The position numbers and the translations under genes are program-made. Positions 1 to 5,627 of a stretch of DNA of 7,452 nucleotides are shown here, one piece after another (position 1 is the stretch's first letter; each line of letters starts with the position of its first letter). The notes beneath the pieces are model-generated. The model worked only from the letters and a program-made list of their open reading frames with translations, was not told the DNA's origin and ran no database searches. Origin of the DNA: Candidatus Rhabdochlamydia sp. (lineage in GTDB: Bacteria; Chlamydiota; Chlamydiia; Chlamydiales; Rhabdochlamydiaceae); NCBI GenBank assembly GCA_030043495.1, contig JASHXO010000147.1:1-7452 (forward strand), read 5' to 3'.

Positions 1-1
1 C

Positions 2-463
2 CAATTTTTGGTCCAAGTTTTCCCAAGCAGTAAGTCCTTAAATCGAGCTTTGGAAGCTTTGATCCTGCGCAGCCATCTTGAAAAAGATATCCGTTATAAA
101 AGAAACTCACAAAATGTCGATAAGAAAGCAGCAGAAGCAATGCTTGCTGATCTCATCCTCCAAGAACAGCGATCCGCTCTTTGTTCGGAAAAAATTATCT
201 CTGCAGTCTCGACTATTTACGGCATCAGAAGCGAAGACCTCTTGGGAAAGTCTCAAAGCCAAGAATGCTCTCTTCCACGCCAAATTGCGATGTACCTCTG
301 TCGTCAAGAATTGAAACTCCCCTTTCAAAGCATCGGCCAGATCTTTGGACGCGACCATTCGACGGTCATGACAGGTATTCGACAAATTGCAAAAAAGCTC
401 GAAACTTCTAATAAAGAACTTCTTTCTTCTCTCGCCGAAATCAAGAATTTAATTCAAAACTAA
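2..463 (+). CDS. dnaA: Chromosomal replication initiator DnaA, C-terminal part (5' end outside the window)
   Basis: DnaA is the ATP-dependent initiator that binds DnaA boxes and opens oriC. The frame is already open at base 2 (Q-F-L-V-Q-V...), so the TTG at base 8 is an internal Leu codon, not a start. About 153 residues are visible. They begin at the end of the AAA+ domain, where LNRALEAL aligns with the sensor II segment (usually NVRELEGAL) and keeps its arginine. The whole of domain IV follows, including the helix-turn-helix signature FGRDHSTVMTGIRQI (about bases 344-388), the hallmark of DnaA DNA binding. The C-terminus has the usual length and ends at TAA. Chlamydiae commonly carry two dnaA paralogues; which one this is cannot be told from the fragment. 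No dnaN or other replication gene follows. Family assignment is firm; orthology within the phylum is not settled. Confidence 0.93.
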   Translation, partial: QFLVQVFPSSKSLNRALEALILRSHLEKDIRYKRNSQNVDKKAAEAMLADLILQEQRSALCSEKIISAVSTIYGIRSEDLLGKSQSQECSLPRQIAMYLCRQELKLPFQSIGQIFGRDHSTVMTGIRQIAKKLETSNKELLSSLAEIKNLIQN

Positions 464-502
464 TTTCAAGCAAATTTTCTCACAAAAAAATCGATTCAAT
501 GT

Positions 503-508
503 TATAAT
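503..508 (+). promoter_or_regulatory. Candidate -10 box for the alpha/beta-hydrolase gene
   Basis: A perfect TATAAT lies in the 74-bp gap after dnaA, about 30 bp before the preferred ATG at 538. No good -35 box is placed correctly: the best, TTCTCA at 477-482, matches 4 of 6 bases but leaves a 20-bp spacer. The surroundings are so A/T-rich that a chance match is possible. Confidence 0.35.
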
Positions 509-537
509 TTTAGAAATTTTTTTTGTTCAAAAACAAT

Positions 538-1827
538 ATGACTACATCTATTTCTCATAACGCTCCTATCACTTTTCAAGCTCAATGGTTTGAAAATAAC
601 AAACATCTCGCCGAAACATTTATTGAGAAAATCACACGAAGCTTTCTTTTTTGTGTGAATAAACTCGTCATGAGCCTGATCCTCCCCGCAGCTCAGATTA
701 GCCAAGAACGCGTCAAAAATATTGGCAACATATTTAAGGAAAAATGGAATACACACATAGGGATGCATCGGTTTTTGAATAAAAATTTCACTTCTAGACC
801 GATTGAAGTCATGACTCCTGATAGCGTTAAGCTCCGTGGAACCTTTTTTAAAAATGTCGCCGCTTCGGAAACAGCTCCAACTGTCATTTTTTTTCAACCG
901 AACGCCATGCTCAGCAAACAGGGGGCGTTTGATTGGGTACTAGAACAAGCTGCTCTCCAGGAATTTCCATATAATTTCGTCTATTTTGATTATCGAGGTT
1001 GTGGTGAATCCGAAGGAACCCCCCACTCAAAAAAAAATCTCTTTCTAGATGGAGAGAGTATCTATCAGTTTGTCCGAGATAAACTCCACGTCCCATCCAA
1101 TGCTATTCACTTCTATGGTTGGTCGTTGGGCGGCGGTGTTAGTTCCAATGTGAAGGAAATCCATTCCGGCTTTGAAAGCCGCTATGTCAATGAGAGGTCA
1201 TTTAATTACATCGAATATGTCGTTAAAAACTTTTTGAACGATTTTATCGATCGTAGATTTAATTTCCTTAGCAGTTGCATGAAGGATACATTGTCTACAG
1301 GAATTACCTGGCTAGCTGCCTTTTGGCTCTCCTTGCTTAACTGGAAGATTGAAAGCGTAAAAGCTATTGAAAATCTTAAAGGCAAAACTTTGATTGTCCA
1401 CCATCCCGAAGATGAACTGATGAAGAATGAGGCCAGTCTCTACCATTCTCTTTTTCAAAGAGCAATATCCCCCTTACCACACATTGAAGAGCTCAATTTA
1501 AATCGTTCTCCTTCTTCTCAATCTTTTTTCGTCCATGGAGCTCCTCTAGCCGCATTTGCTGATGACAACCTGAACCCTGAACATGAAATTTCCAAGTTTC
1601 TATTCGCTTCTAACGTTTCGTTTTCAGAGAGAATTTTAAACCGCTTTGCTGTTGCAAGCTCGCAGTTTCGCAGTCAAGTCTTCACCCGTATTGCACAAGA
1701 GTTCCAAAACGGCGGCCTTTATTGGAGATCCGGAGAAGATGCTTTTTATAACAGAAACGGACTTTCAATGACCGACGCAATGCGGACGCAGGCCATTGTC
1801 AGAACCAAACTGCTCGCAATCGATTAA
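538..1827 (+). CDS. Alpha/beta-hydrolase fold protein with N- and C-terminal extensions (putative esterase/lipase)
   Basis: A 429-residue protein counted from ATG 538. An in-frame TTG at 523 would add five residues, but neither start has a clear Shine-Dalgarno, so ATG is preferred. The hydrolase core is recognisable: strand VIFFQPN (about 116-122), the DYRGCGESEG turn (151-160), the nucleophile elbow GWSLGGG with Ser196, a late strand TLIVHHPEDEL giving Asp292 (or Glu291) as the likely acid, and FVHGAP with His333 as the likely base. Order and spacing fit a functional Ser-Asp-His hydrolase. About 90 residues precede the core, with a hydrophobic stretch at 36-51, and nearly 100 residues follow the catalytic His, with no family I recognise. 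Residues 254-269 are also hydrophobic and may form a lid or membrane contact. There is no classic signal peptide. Similar GxSxG hydrolases occur in Chlamydiae and Legionella, some as secreted effectors. The substrate is unknown, and an effector role is only a possibility. Confidence 0.8.
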   Translation: MTTSISHNAPITFQAQWFENNKHLAETFIEKITRSFLFCVNKLVMSLILPAAQISQERVKNIGNIFKEKWNTHIGMHRFLNKNFTSRPIEVMTPDSVKLRGTFFKNVAASETAPTVIFFQPNAMLSKQGAFDWVLEQAALQEFPYNFVYFDYRGCGESEGTPHSKKNLFLDGESIYQFVRDKLHVPSNAIHFYGWSLGGGVSSNVKEIHSGFESRYVNERSFNYIEYVVKNFLNDFIDRRFNFLSSCMKDTLSTGITWLAAFWLSLLNWKIESVKAIENLKGKTLIVHHPEDELMKNEASLYHSLFQRAISPLPHIEELNLNRSPSSQSFFVHGAPLAAFADDNLNPEHEISKFLFASNVSFSERILNRFAVASSQFRSQVFTRIAQEFQNGGLYWRSGEDAFYNRNGLSMTDAMRTQAIVRTKLLAID

Positions 1828-1878
1828 AGATAGTCTTTTAGGGCGTCTCCGATTTTAAAGAGAATCGATCTAAACCGT

Positions 1879-1902
1879 TATAATCTATAAATTGTATAAT
1901 CT
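1879..1902 (+). repeat. Direct repeat TATAATCT x2, 16 bp apart
   Basis: TATAATCT occurs at 1879-1886 and again at 1895-1902 in the AT-rich gap before the C1q-like gene. Each copy contains a perfect TATAAT, so these could be alternative -10 elements. They lie upstream of the TTGACT box that better fits the gene start. A 12-bp self-complementary stretch, CTTTTATAAAAG (1901-1912), overlaps the second copy. The role is unknown and the low complexity makes chance likely. Confidence 0.35.
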
Positions 1903-1916
1903 TTTATAAAAGGATA

Positions 1917-1945
1917 TTGACTTTTTTCATTTTTTTAACTTTAGT
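1917..1945 (+). promoter_or_regulatory. Candidate sigma70-type (sigma66) promoter for the C1q-like gene
   Basis: TTGACT (1917-1922, 5 of 6 matches to TTGACA) is followed after 17 bp by TTTAGT (1940-1945, 4 of 6 matches to TATAAT). The spacer is almost pure T/A, a property known to help some chlamydial promoters. Transcription would begin near 1952, leaving a leader of about 23 nt. A weak ribosome site, GGA (1966-1968), lies 6 nt before ATG 1975. Confidence 0.45.
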
Positions 1946-1974
1946 GAGAATAAAAATAGAATAATGGACATTTT

Positions 1975-2496
1975 ATGCAAATTAACAAAATTCTCAGTTT
2001 TTTCTTACTTGCAATTTGTCTTTGCATGAGCCAAATGCATCATTTAGATGCTTCCTCATCCTATGCACAACTTTCAAGCTTAACTTCTCAAGTCCCTCCG
2101 ATTTCAGGTAATGCTTTAATTCAATTGGATTCTGTAGATGCCATTTTCAATATGGGAGTTACCTCCGACAAGCAAAGCGTAGTGATTAAAGAAGATGGTT
2201 TTTATTTCGTGCTCGCAGCAGCACAAGTCGGTTCGGTTGACCAAACGACAACTGGCTATGTTGATGTATGGCTGGTCATTAATAAAAAGGCAGTCCCAAA
2301 CACCAATGCAAGAATAACCATTGAGCAGCCAACCTCGACCGGAGTTGTATTCTCTCAGGGCATATTATCCTTAAAAGCTGGCGATCGCATCGGTACAGGA
2401 TATTCTGCGAGCGGCCCTTCGCTTGGCGTGGTCTTTTTACAACCCGATAATGAACCTGCGATCACTAGCATCATCTTTTCCATCTTTAAAATGTGA
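1975..2496 (+). CDS. Small exported protein with a C1q/TNF-like jelly-roll domain
   Basis: A 173-residue protein with a clear export signal: Lys5, a hydrophobic core at 6-18, and likely signal peptidase I cleavage near 26/27 (LDA-SS). Cys15 and Cys17 do not sit in a good lipobox, so a lipoprotein is less likely. The mature part (about 40-173) is rich in beta strands and follows the C1q/TNF pattern: an early strand with IFNMGVTS, then IKEDGFYFVLAAAQV (71-85, matching the family's 'dGxYxf' strand), VDVWLVINKKAVPNT (96-110, the 'l..Ng..v' strand), SQGILSLKAGDRIGTGY (127-143, the 'l.aGD.v' strand) and a final hydrophobic strand ending SIIFSIFKM. C1q-like domains usually form trimers that bind other proteins or surfaces, so a secreted or surface-attached trimer is plausible. 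ATG 1975 is the only sensible start; the ATG at 1964 is in another frame. The fold is inferred from the strand pattern alone, and the function is unknown. Confidence 0.7.
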   Translation: MQINKILSFFLLAICLCMSQMHHLDASSSYAQLSSLTSQVPPISGNALIQLDSVDAIFNMGVTSDKQSVVIKEDGFYFVLAAAQVGSVDQTTTGYVDVWLVINKKAVPNTNARITIEQPTSTGVVFSQGILSLKAGDRIGTGYSASGPSLGVVFLQPDNEPAITSIIFSIFKM

Positions 2497-2549
2497 TAAA
2501 ACCGCAAAGTTGTACTGAAGGCGTGAAAAAATCAAAAGTTTCAAAGTTC

Positions 2550-2556
2550 GGGATGA
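2550..2556 (+). promoter_or_regulatory. Ribosome binding site of the adenylate cyclase
   Basis: GGGATGA contains a GGGA core at 2550-2553, 6 nt before ATG 2560. It supports that start. The 63-bp gap after the C1q-like stop shows neither a convincing promoter nor a terminator hairpin, so readthrough from upstream is likely. Confidence 0.5.
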
Positions 2557-2559
2557 TTC

Positions 2560-4641
2560 ATGAATTTTTTTAAGCTGATCAAAGAAGCTATCAGTACTCG
2601 AAAAATTCAATTTGATATCGTCACAATTTTTGTCTCTCTGATCATCATTTTCTCGATTATTACGACTTTTTTTAATTACACGAAGTATCGTCAAGACGCT
2701 CTTGCTCTCTCTAAAGAAATTATGGATGATGTCCAGTACAACCTCATCGACAAAATCAGCAATATAAAAGTTCAATCGGAATTCCTTGCGGAAGCAACAC
2801 GAGGTCTCGTCACTAGTGAGGATGTAATTTCTCTAAATCACGTAGATTTAATCAATTATCTTTTAAACGTATTAAAATTTAATAGTTTAACCTACAGCAT
2901 CGAAATTGAAACGCTAAACGGCAATATACTCTCTGCGATCAATCTGACTCGAACTCCACGTTCGATTCCAAGGCCTTTACCCCCAGGTGCTAAATATGCG
3001 ATCCGCTTCATCGATCGTTCACAACCAGAGCCTTCTGAAACTTGGGTATTTAAAGACACCGATCTCAAAACGGTGGATACAAAATTGATTTCACCAGTGA
3101 TCTACGATCTAAGAATAAGTTCTTGGTATCAAAGCACAGTGGATTGGCCGCATATTCACTGGACCAATCTTAACGAACCTCTCTTAGGTAATTTTGGAGT
3201 TGTTGTCTCAGCCCCAGCAATTGATACAGAAGACAAAGTGATTGGCGTCGTAGCAGTGAAACTTTCTTTAGACCTGCTCTCTAATTTTTTCTCCCATCAA
3301 CAAATTGGTAAATCTGGACGAGTTTTTATTTTGGATCAAATAGGCGATCTGTTTATTCCAAGTATAAAACCTAGTGAAAGAGCAACTTCTGACATTCCTT
3401 ATTCCTTGATCGCAGCAGTCTACGCTCGCTATCAAAAAACACATGACAATTACGCTGTCCACACCGAGCAAAATATCACTTACCTATCCAACATTATCGA
3501 CTTTCCAGTTTCTTTTGAGAATCATTGGTTTGTCGTCATCTTGGTCCCTCAAAAAGATTTTATTGGAACCTTGCTGCGCACTCAGGGACAGACTCTCACA
3601 TTAGCATTTGCCATGTTGATTATTTTTGGCGTGACAGTCTATCTCTCTTCAAAGCATATTTCTAAACCGATCGTTGAGCTTTCAGAGCAAGTCAATCGCA
3701 TTCAACATTTTGATTTTAGGGACGCACCATCGCTTCGCTCACATATTATTGAAATCATCGCCCTGGAATCTTCTGTTGCTGCGATGAGAGTCGCCCTACG
3801 CTCTTTTGGACGTTATGTTCCAAAAGAAATCGTTAAAACCCTCTTAACACAAGGAAAAGAGATTGCTTTGGGAGGTGAAAAAAAAGAGCTTACAGTCATG
3901 TTCACGGACATTTCTGATTTTACGAGTTACTCGGAAACATTTCCCTCAGAGGTACTTATTCCCTCCCTGTCTAATTATTTCGATCGCCTTTCTAAGATTA
4001 TTTTAGAAACGGAAGGAACAATTGATAAATTTGTGGGCGATGGAATCATGGCTTTTTGGGGAGCGCCACAAGTCGTCAGCGACCAAGCCTATAAAGCCTG
4101 CTATGCTGCCTTGGAATGTCACCTCGCTTCCGACAAAGAGCTGAATACTGACGGGATGCCGCAATGGCATACACGGGTTGGAATCCATAGCGGAGAAGTC
4201 ATTGTAGGAAATATTGGAACCAGTGAACGGATGAACTTTACGATTATCGGAGATGTCGTGAACACAGCCTCCCGATTAGAAGGAATTAATAAAATATATC
4301 GGACTTCCATCATTATTAGCGATACTATTAAAGATAAAATCTGGAAACGCTTTGTGACAAGACCACTTGATCTTGTAGCGGTCAGGGGCAAAAAAAATAA
4401 GCTTATGATCCATGAGCTCATCGGGACAATCGAGCAAGGCATCCCAATTTCAGCTACCCAGAAGCAAATCGAGCTTTGTAAAGTATTCACCGAAGCGTAT
4501 TTTACTTTTCATGAAGGAAAACTCGACTTGGCCAAAAATCAGTTCATGAGCATTTTACAACGCTTCCCCGATGATGTTCCTTCTCAACTTTACCTCAACA
4601 GAATAGAACAAGAACATCAACCGCAATCCCCTACCTCGTAA
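2560..4641 (+). CDS. Membrane-bound class III adenylate cyclase with dCACHE-like sensor and HAMP linker
   Basis: A 693-residue protein predicted to make cAMP from ATP on the cytoplasmic face of the inner membrane. In order: a transmembrane helix (about 20-38); a large periplasmic region (about 40-340) resembling double-CACHE ligand sensors; a second transmembrane helix (about 345-362); a HAMP-like linker (363-412, containing HISKPIVELSEQVNRI); the RSFGRYVPKEIVKTLL linker typical of these cyclases; and the catalytic domain (about 440-620). Every key catalytic residue is visible: metal-binding Asp450 (MFTDISDFT) and Asp494 (KFVGDGIMAFWG), purine-specifying Lys490 and Thr561 (NFTIIGDVVN), and transition-state Asn568 and Arg572. 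Lys/Thr at the specificity positions points to ATP and to class IIIb; some cyclases of that class respond to bicarbonate. Both half-site residue sets are on one chain, so a homodimer should suffice. The tail (632-685) looks like one TPR-type helical pair. The sensed ligand is unknown. The gene may be cotranscribed with the C1q-like gene upstream. Confidence 0.93.
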   Translation: MNFFKLIKEAISTRKIQFDIVTIFVSLIIIFSIITTFFNYTKYRQDALALSKEIMDDVQYNLIDKISNIKVQSEFLAEATRGLVTSEDVISLNHVDLINYLLNVLKFNSLTYSIEIETLNGNILSAINLTRTPRSIPRPLPPGAKYAIRFIDRSQPEPSETWVFKDTDLKTVDTKLISPVIYDLRISSWYQSTVDWPHIHWTNLNEPLLGNFGVVVSAPAIDTEDKVIGVVAVKLSLDLLSNFFSHQQIGKSGRVFILDQIGDLFIPSIKPSERATSDIPYSLIAAVYARYQKTHDNYAVHTEQNITYLSNIIDFPVSFENHWFVVILVPQKDFIGTLLRTQGQTLTLAFAMLIIFGVTVYLSSKHISKPIVELSEQVNRIQHFDFRDAPSLRSHIIEIIALESSVAAMRVALRSFGRYVPKEIVKTLLTQGKEIALGGEKKELTVMFTDISDFTSYSETFPSEVLIPSLSNYFDRLSKIILETEGTIDKFVGDGIMAFWGAPQVVSDQAYKACYAALECHLASDKELNTDGMPQWHTRVGIHSGEVIVGNIGTSERMNFTIIGDVVNTASRLEGINKIYRTSIIISDTIKDKIWKRFVTRPLDLVAVRGKKNKLMIHELIGTIEQGIPISATQKQIELCKVFTEAYFTFHEGKLDLAKNQFMSILQRFPDDVPSQLYLNRIEQEHQPQSPTS

Positions 4642-4648
4642 AAAGTAA

Positions 4649-4686
4649 AAACTCCTCAACAAAATGTCATTTTGAATGAGGAGTTT
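4649..4686 (-). terminator. Two-part hairpin between convergent genes, best as the slc1 terminator
   Basis: A perfect 10-bp stem (AAACTCCTCA at 4649-4658 against TGAGGAGTTT at 4677-4686) encloses a second perfect inverted repeat, CAAAATG (4660-4666) with CATTTTG (4668-4674), separated by a small bulge. Read on the minus strand, the stem runs straight into T-rich sequence (TTTTTACTTTTT), as expected of an intrinsic terminator for slc1. On the plus strand it begins 8 bp after the cyclase stop, but the following T run is short, so it may end that transcript less efficiently. It is placed to serve both genes. Confidence 0.8.
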
Positions 4687-4701
4687 GTAGCACGAAATAG
4701 A

Positions 4702-5202
4702 TTAGATCTTGATAAAGCGTTCACCAGGTTTGCCAGGAGCCGGTATCCCAGGAGCAGCTGCCGCTTCTTTAGCAGGAACATCACGCCCTTCACAAATATC
4801 CTTAGCGCGAGCTCTCCAACGTTCAACAGCCTCGACGAAAAGAGGAGCGAAACGTCTTAATGCAGAAGGATCTGCACCGACACCCATTTCTAAAACGGCA
4901 TGCATCAAAATCAACTCTTCTGGAACAGCGACGCCTATTCCACCACCTGCCATTTGACCGCCGAGCATCGCTCCTTCAAGAAGAGCTTCGTACAGACGGA
5001 GACGGATTTGTGGATCTTTTGGTAGACCGTCTAAGATAGGGGAATAGAGATAAAGACGATCAGAATTGGGTTCATAAGTTAAGTGCAATGAAAAGGTATT
5101 GTCGATACCTAATATACACGTGTGATTTTCGTCAAATGCCAATTCGAGATTGAGCTCTTTACCGAATTCCTTGAGATTTTGCTTGGCATTTTCCAATGAC
5201 AT
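4702..5202 (-). CDS. slc1: Slc1-like (CesT/SycE family) type III secretion chaperone
   Basis: Small dimeric chaperones of this class hold type III effectors in a secretion-ready state in the cytoplasm. The 166-residue product strongly resembles C. trachomatis Slc1 (CT043): the start MSLENAKQNLKEFGKELNL, the strands around CILGIDNTFSLHLTYE (29-44), SDRLYLYSPILDGLP (47-61), the loop LLEGAMLGGQMAGGGIGVA (74-92), and helix EELILMHAVLEM (95-106). Residues 115-140 form a final helical part with ERWRARAKDICEGR. The tail (143-166) is Ala/Pro/Gly-rich and probably disordered, as in the chlamydial protein. In C. trachomatis Slc1 serves early effectors such as TarP and TepP. The start is fixed by AAGGAGG (5210-5216) 7 nt upstream. 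The gene is convergent with the cyclase and divergent from glgX, its neighbour in C. trachomatis as well. The client proteins here are not known. Confidence 0.92.
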   Translation of the reverse strand: MSLENAKQNLKEFGKELNLELAFDENHTCILGIDNTFSLHLTYEPNSDRLYLYSPILDGLPKDPQIRLRLYEALLEGAMLGGQMAGGGIGVAVPEELILMHAVLEMGVGADPSALRRFAPLFVEAVERWRARAKDICEGRDVPAKEAAAAPGIPAPGKPGERFIKI

Positions 5203-5209
5203 GGATTGT

Positions 5210-5216
5210 CCTCCTT
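5210..5216 (-). promoter_or_regulatory. Perfect Shine-Dalgarno of slc1
   Basis: On the minus strand AAGGAGG is followed by 7 nt and ATG (5202-5200). It is by far the strongest ribosome site in the window and suggests high translation of the chaperone. It fixes the start codon. Confidence 0.85.
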
Positions 5217-5239
5217 CTTAAACTCTAACGTTTGAATTT

Positions 5240-5245
5240 AGTATA
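5240..5245 (-). promoter_or_regulatory. Candidate -10 box of slc1
   Basis: TATACT on the minus strand (5 of 6 matches to TATAAT) would start transcription near 5233, about 30 nt before the slc1 ATG. The -35 region is poor: TTGGAA at 5260-5265 is only 14 bp away, and nothing better lies at 16-18 bp. Chlamydial promoters often have weak -35 boxes, so this remains plausible. Confidence 0.45.
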
Positions 5246-5482
5246 ACTTCCTTCAGATTTTCCAACGAGCACATTCAGAATCATCAATGCGCTTTACTCT
5301 TCGAAAAATCGCGCATAATTGGGGAAGTTTCCAATTTGCGTTCAAAAATAGCAACAAAAATGTTTTTCCATCGCAAGATTGCCTAAGAGATGTGAAAAAA
5401 TAAAGTTCGCCCTTCCCGATTTTCATCCCTTGTGTTTTAAAGAAACAAAAGAAAGAAAAATTAGCTTATTTTTAAATTTATT

Positions 5483-5510
5483 TTAACAAAAAAAAGATCT
5501 TTTTTACAAT
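5483..5510 (+). promoter_or_regulatory. Candidate sigma70-type (sigma66) promoter of glgX
   Basis: TTAACA (5483-5488, 5 of 6 matches to TTGACA), a 16-bp spacer, and TACAAT (5505-5510, 5 of 6 matches to TATAAT) make the best-matched promoter in the window. Transcription would start near 5517 and give a leader of about 107 nt. The spacer is nearly pure A/T, a feature known to raise activity of some chlamydial promoters. A perfect TATAAT also occurs at 5517-5522, but it lacks a -35 at a workable distance. Confidence 0.6.
5490..5505. repeat. 16-bp perfect palindrome in the glgX promoter spacer
   Basis: AAAAAAGATCTTTTTT is its own reverse complement and covers nearly all of the spacer between the candidate -35 and -10 of glgX. 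It could be an operator for a dimeric regulator, or simply bent A-tract/T-tract DNA that tunes the promoter. An A run meeting a T run produces palindromes easily, so meaning depends on conservation. Confidence 0.6.
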
Positions 5511-5567
5511 GAAAATTATAATTTTAATTTTCCGTCCTTCGCTTGCTTGCAAAATCCATTTGAGGTA

Positions 5568-5627
5568 ATGTCGTGTCTGTATCCGGGGGTTTGTTTTTAC
5601 AAGTTATTAATATGTAGAAACTTATGA
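5568..5627 (+). other. Possible upstream leader frame overlapping the glgX start (ATGA)
   Basis: A 19-codon frame (MSCLYPGVCFYKLLICRNL) starts at ATG 5568 and stops at TGA 5625-5627, overlapping the glgX ATG (5624-5626) in the ATGA arrangement typical of translational coupling. GAGG (5562-5565) precedes it, but only 2 nt from the ATG, which is too close. The same GAGG suits a GTG at 5573 better; that frame has 14 codons and ends at TAG 5615-5617, 6 nt before glgX. glgX itself has no Shine-Dalgarno, so reinitiation after either frame is conceivable. Neither is shown to be translated. Confidence 0.3.

Larger units (their letters stand above)
5203..5623. other. 421-bp divergent intergenic region between slc1 and glgX
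   Basis: This is the longest stretch without a convincing gene. Its left end holds the slc1 ribosome site and candidate -10. Its centre (about 5400-5530) is extremely A/T-rich and includes the candidate glgX promoter with a palindrome in the spacer. Its right end is a leader of about 107 nt before glgX with two tiny open frames. A 38-codon frame (5287-5403, plus strand) is present but has no ribosome site or recognisable product. I see no tRNA or other structured RNA, and no ssb gene, which lies beyond slc1 in C. trachomatis. Confidence 0.7.

Noticed and set aside
523..537. TTG at 523 as start of the hydrolase
   Set aside because: It adds five residues without a ribosome site; ATG 538 is the simpler choice, though the TTG is not excluded.
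464..537. Terminator or DnaA-box cluster after dnaA
   Set aside because: The gap is A/T-rich with a T run but no stable hairpin before it, and no sequence close to TTATCCACA.
1824..1860. Terminator after the hydrolase gene
   Set aside because: Only a 5-bp AAAGA/TCTTT stem with a 3-nt loop was found, followed by GGGCG rather than a T run, so it is too weak to call.
2437..2775. 112-codon minus-strand open frame spanning the C1q-like/cyclase junction
   Set aside because: It overlaps the ends of two well-supported plus-strand genes and has no recognisable product.
4709..4957. 82-codon plus-strand open frame rich in Ala and Pro
   Set aside because: It is the complement of the Ala/Pro/Gly-rich tail of slc1, whose start and ribosome site are clear.
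5287..5403. 38-codon plus-strand frame (starts MRFTLRKIAHNW) in the slc1-glgX gap
   Set aside because: It has no ribosome site, no recognisable domain and a length expected by chance. It could be a degraded remnant, but nothing in the sequence shows that.
5517..5522. Perfect TATAAT as the main glgX -10 box
   Set aside because: No -35 lies 15-19 bp upstream; the nearest candidates are 8 and 28 bp away. TTAACA-N16-TACAAT is better spaced.
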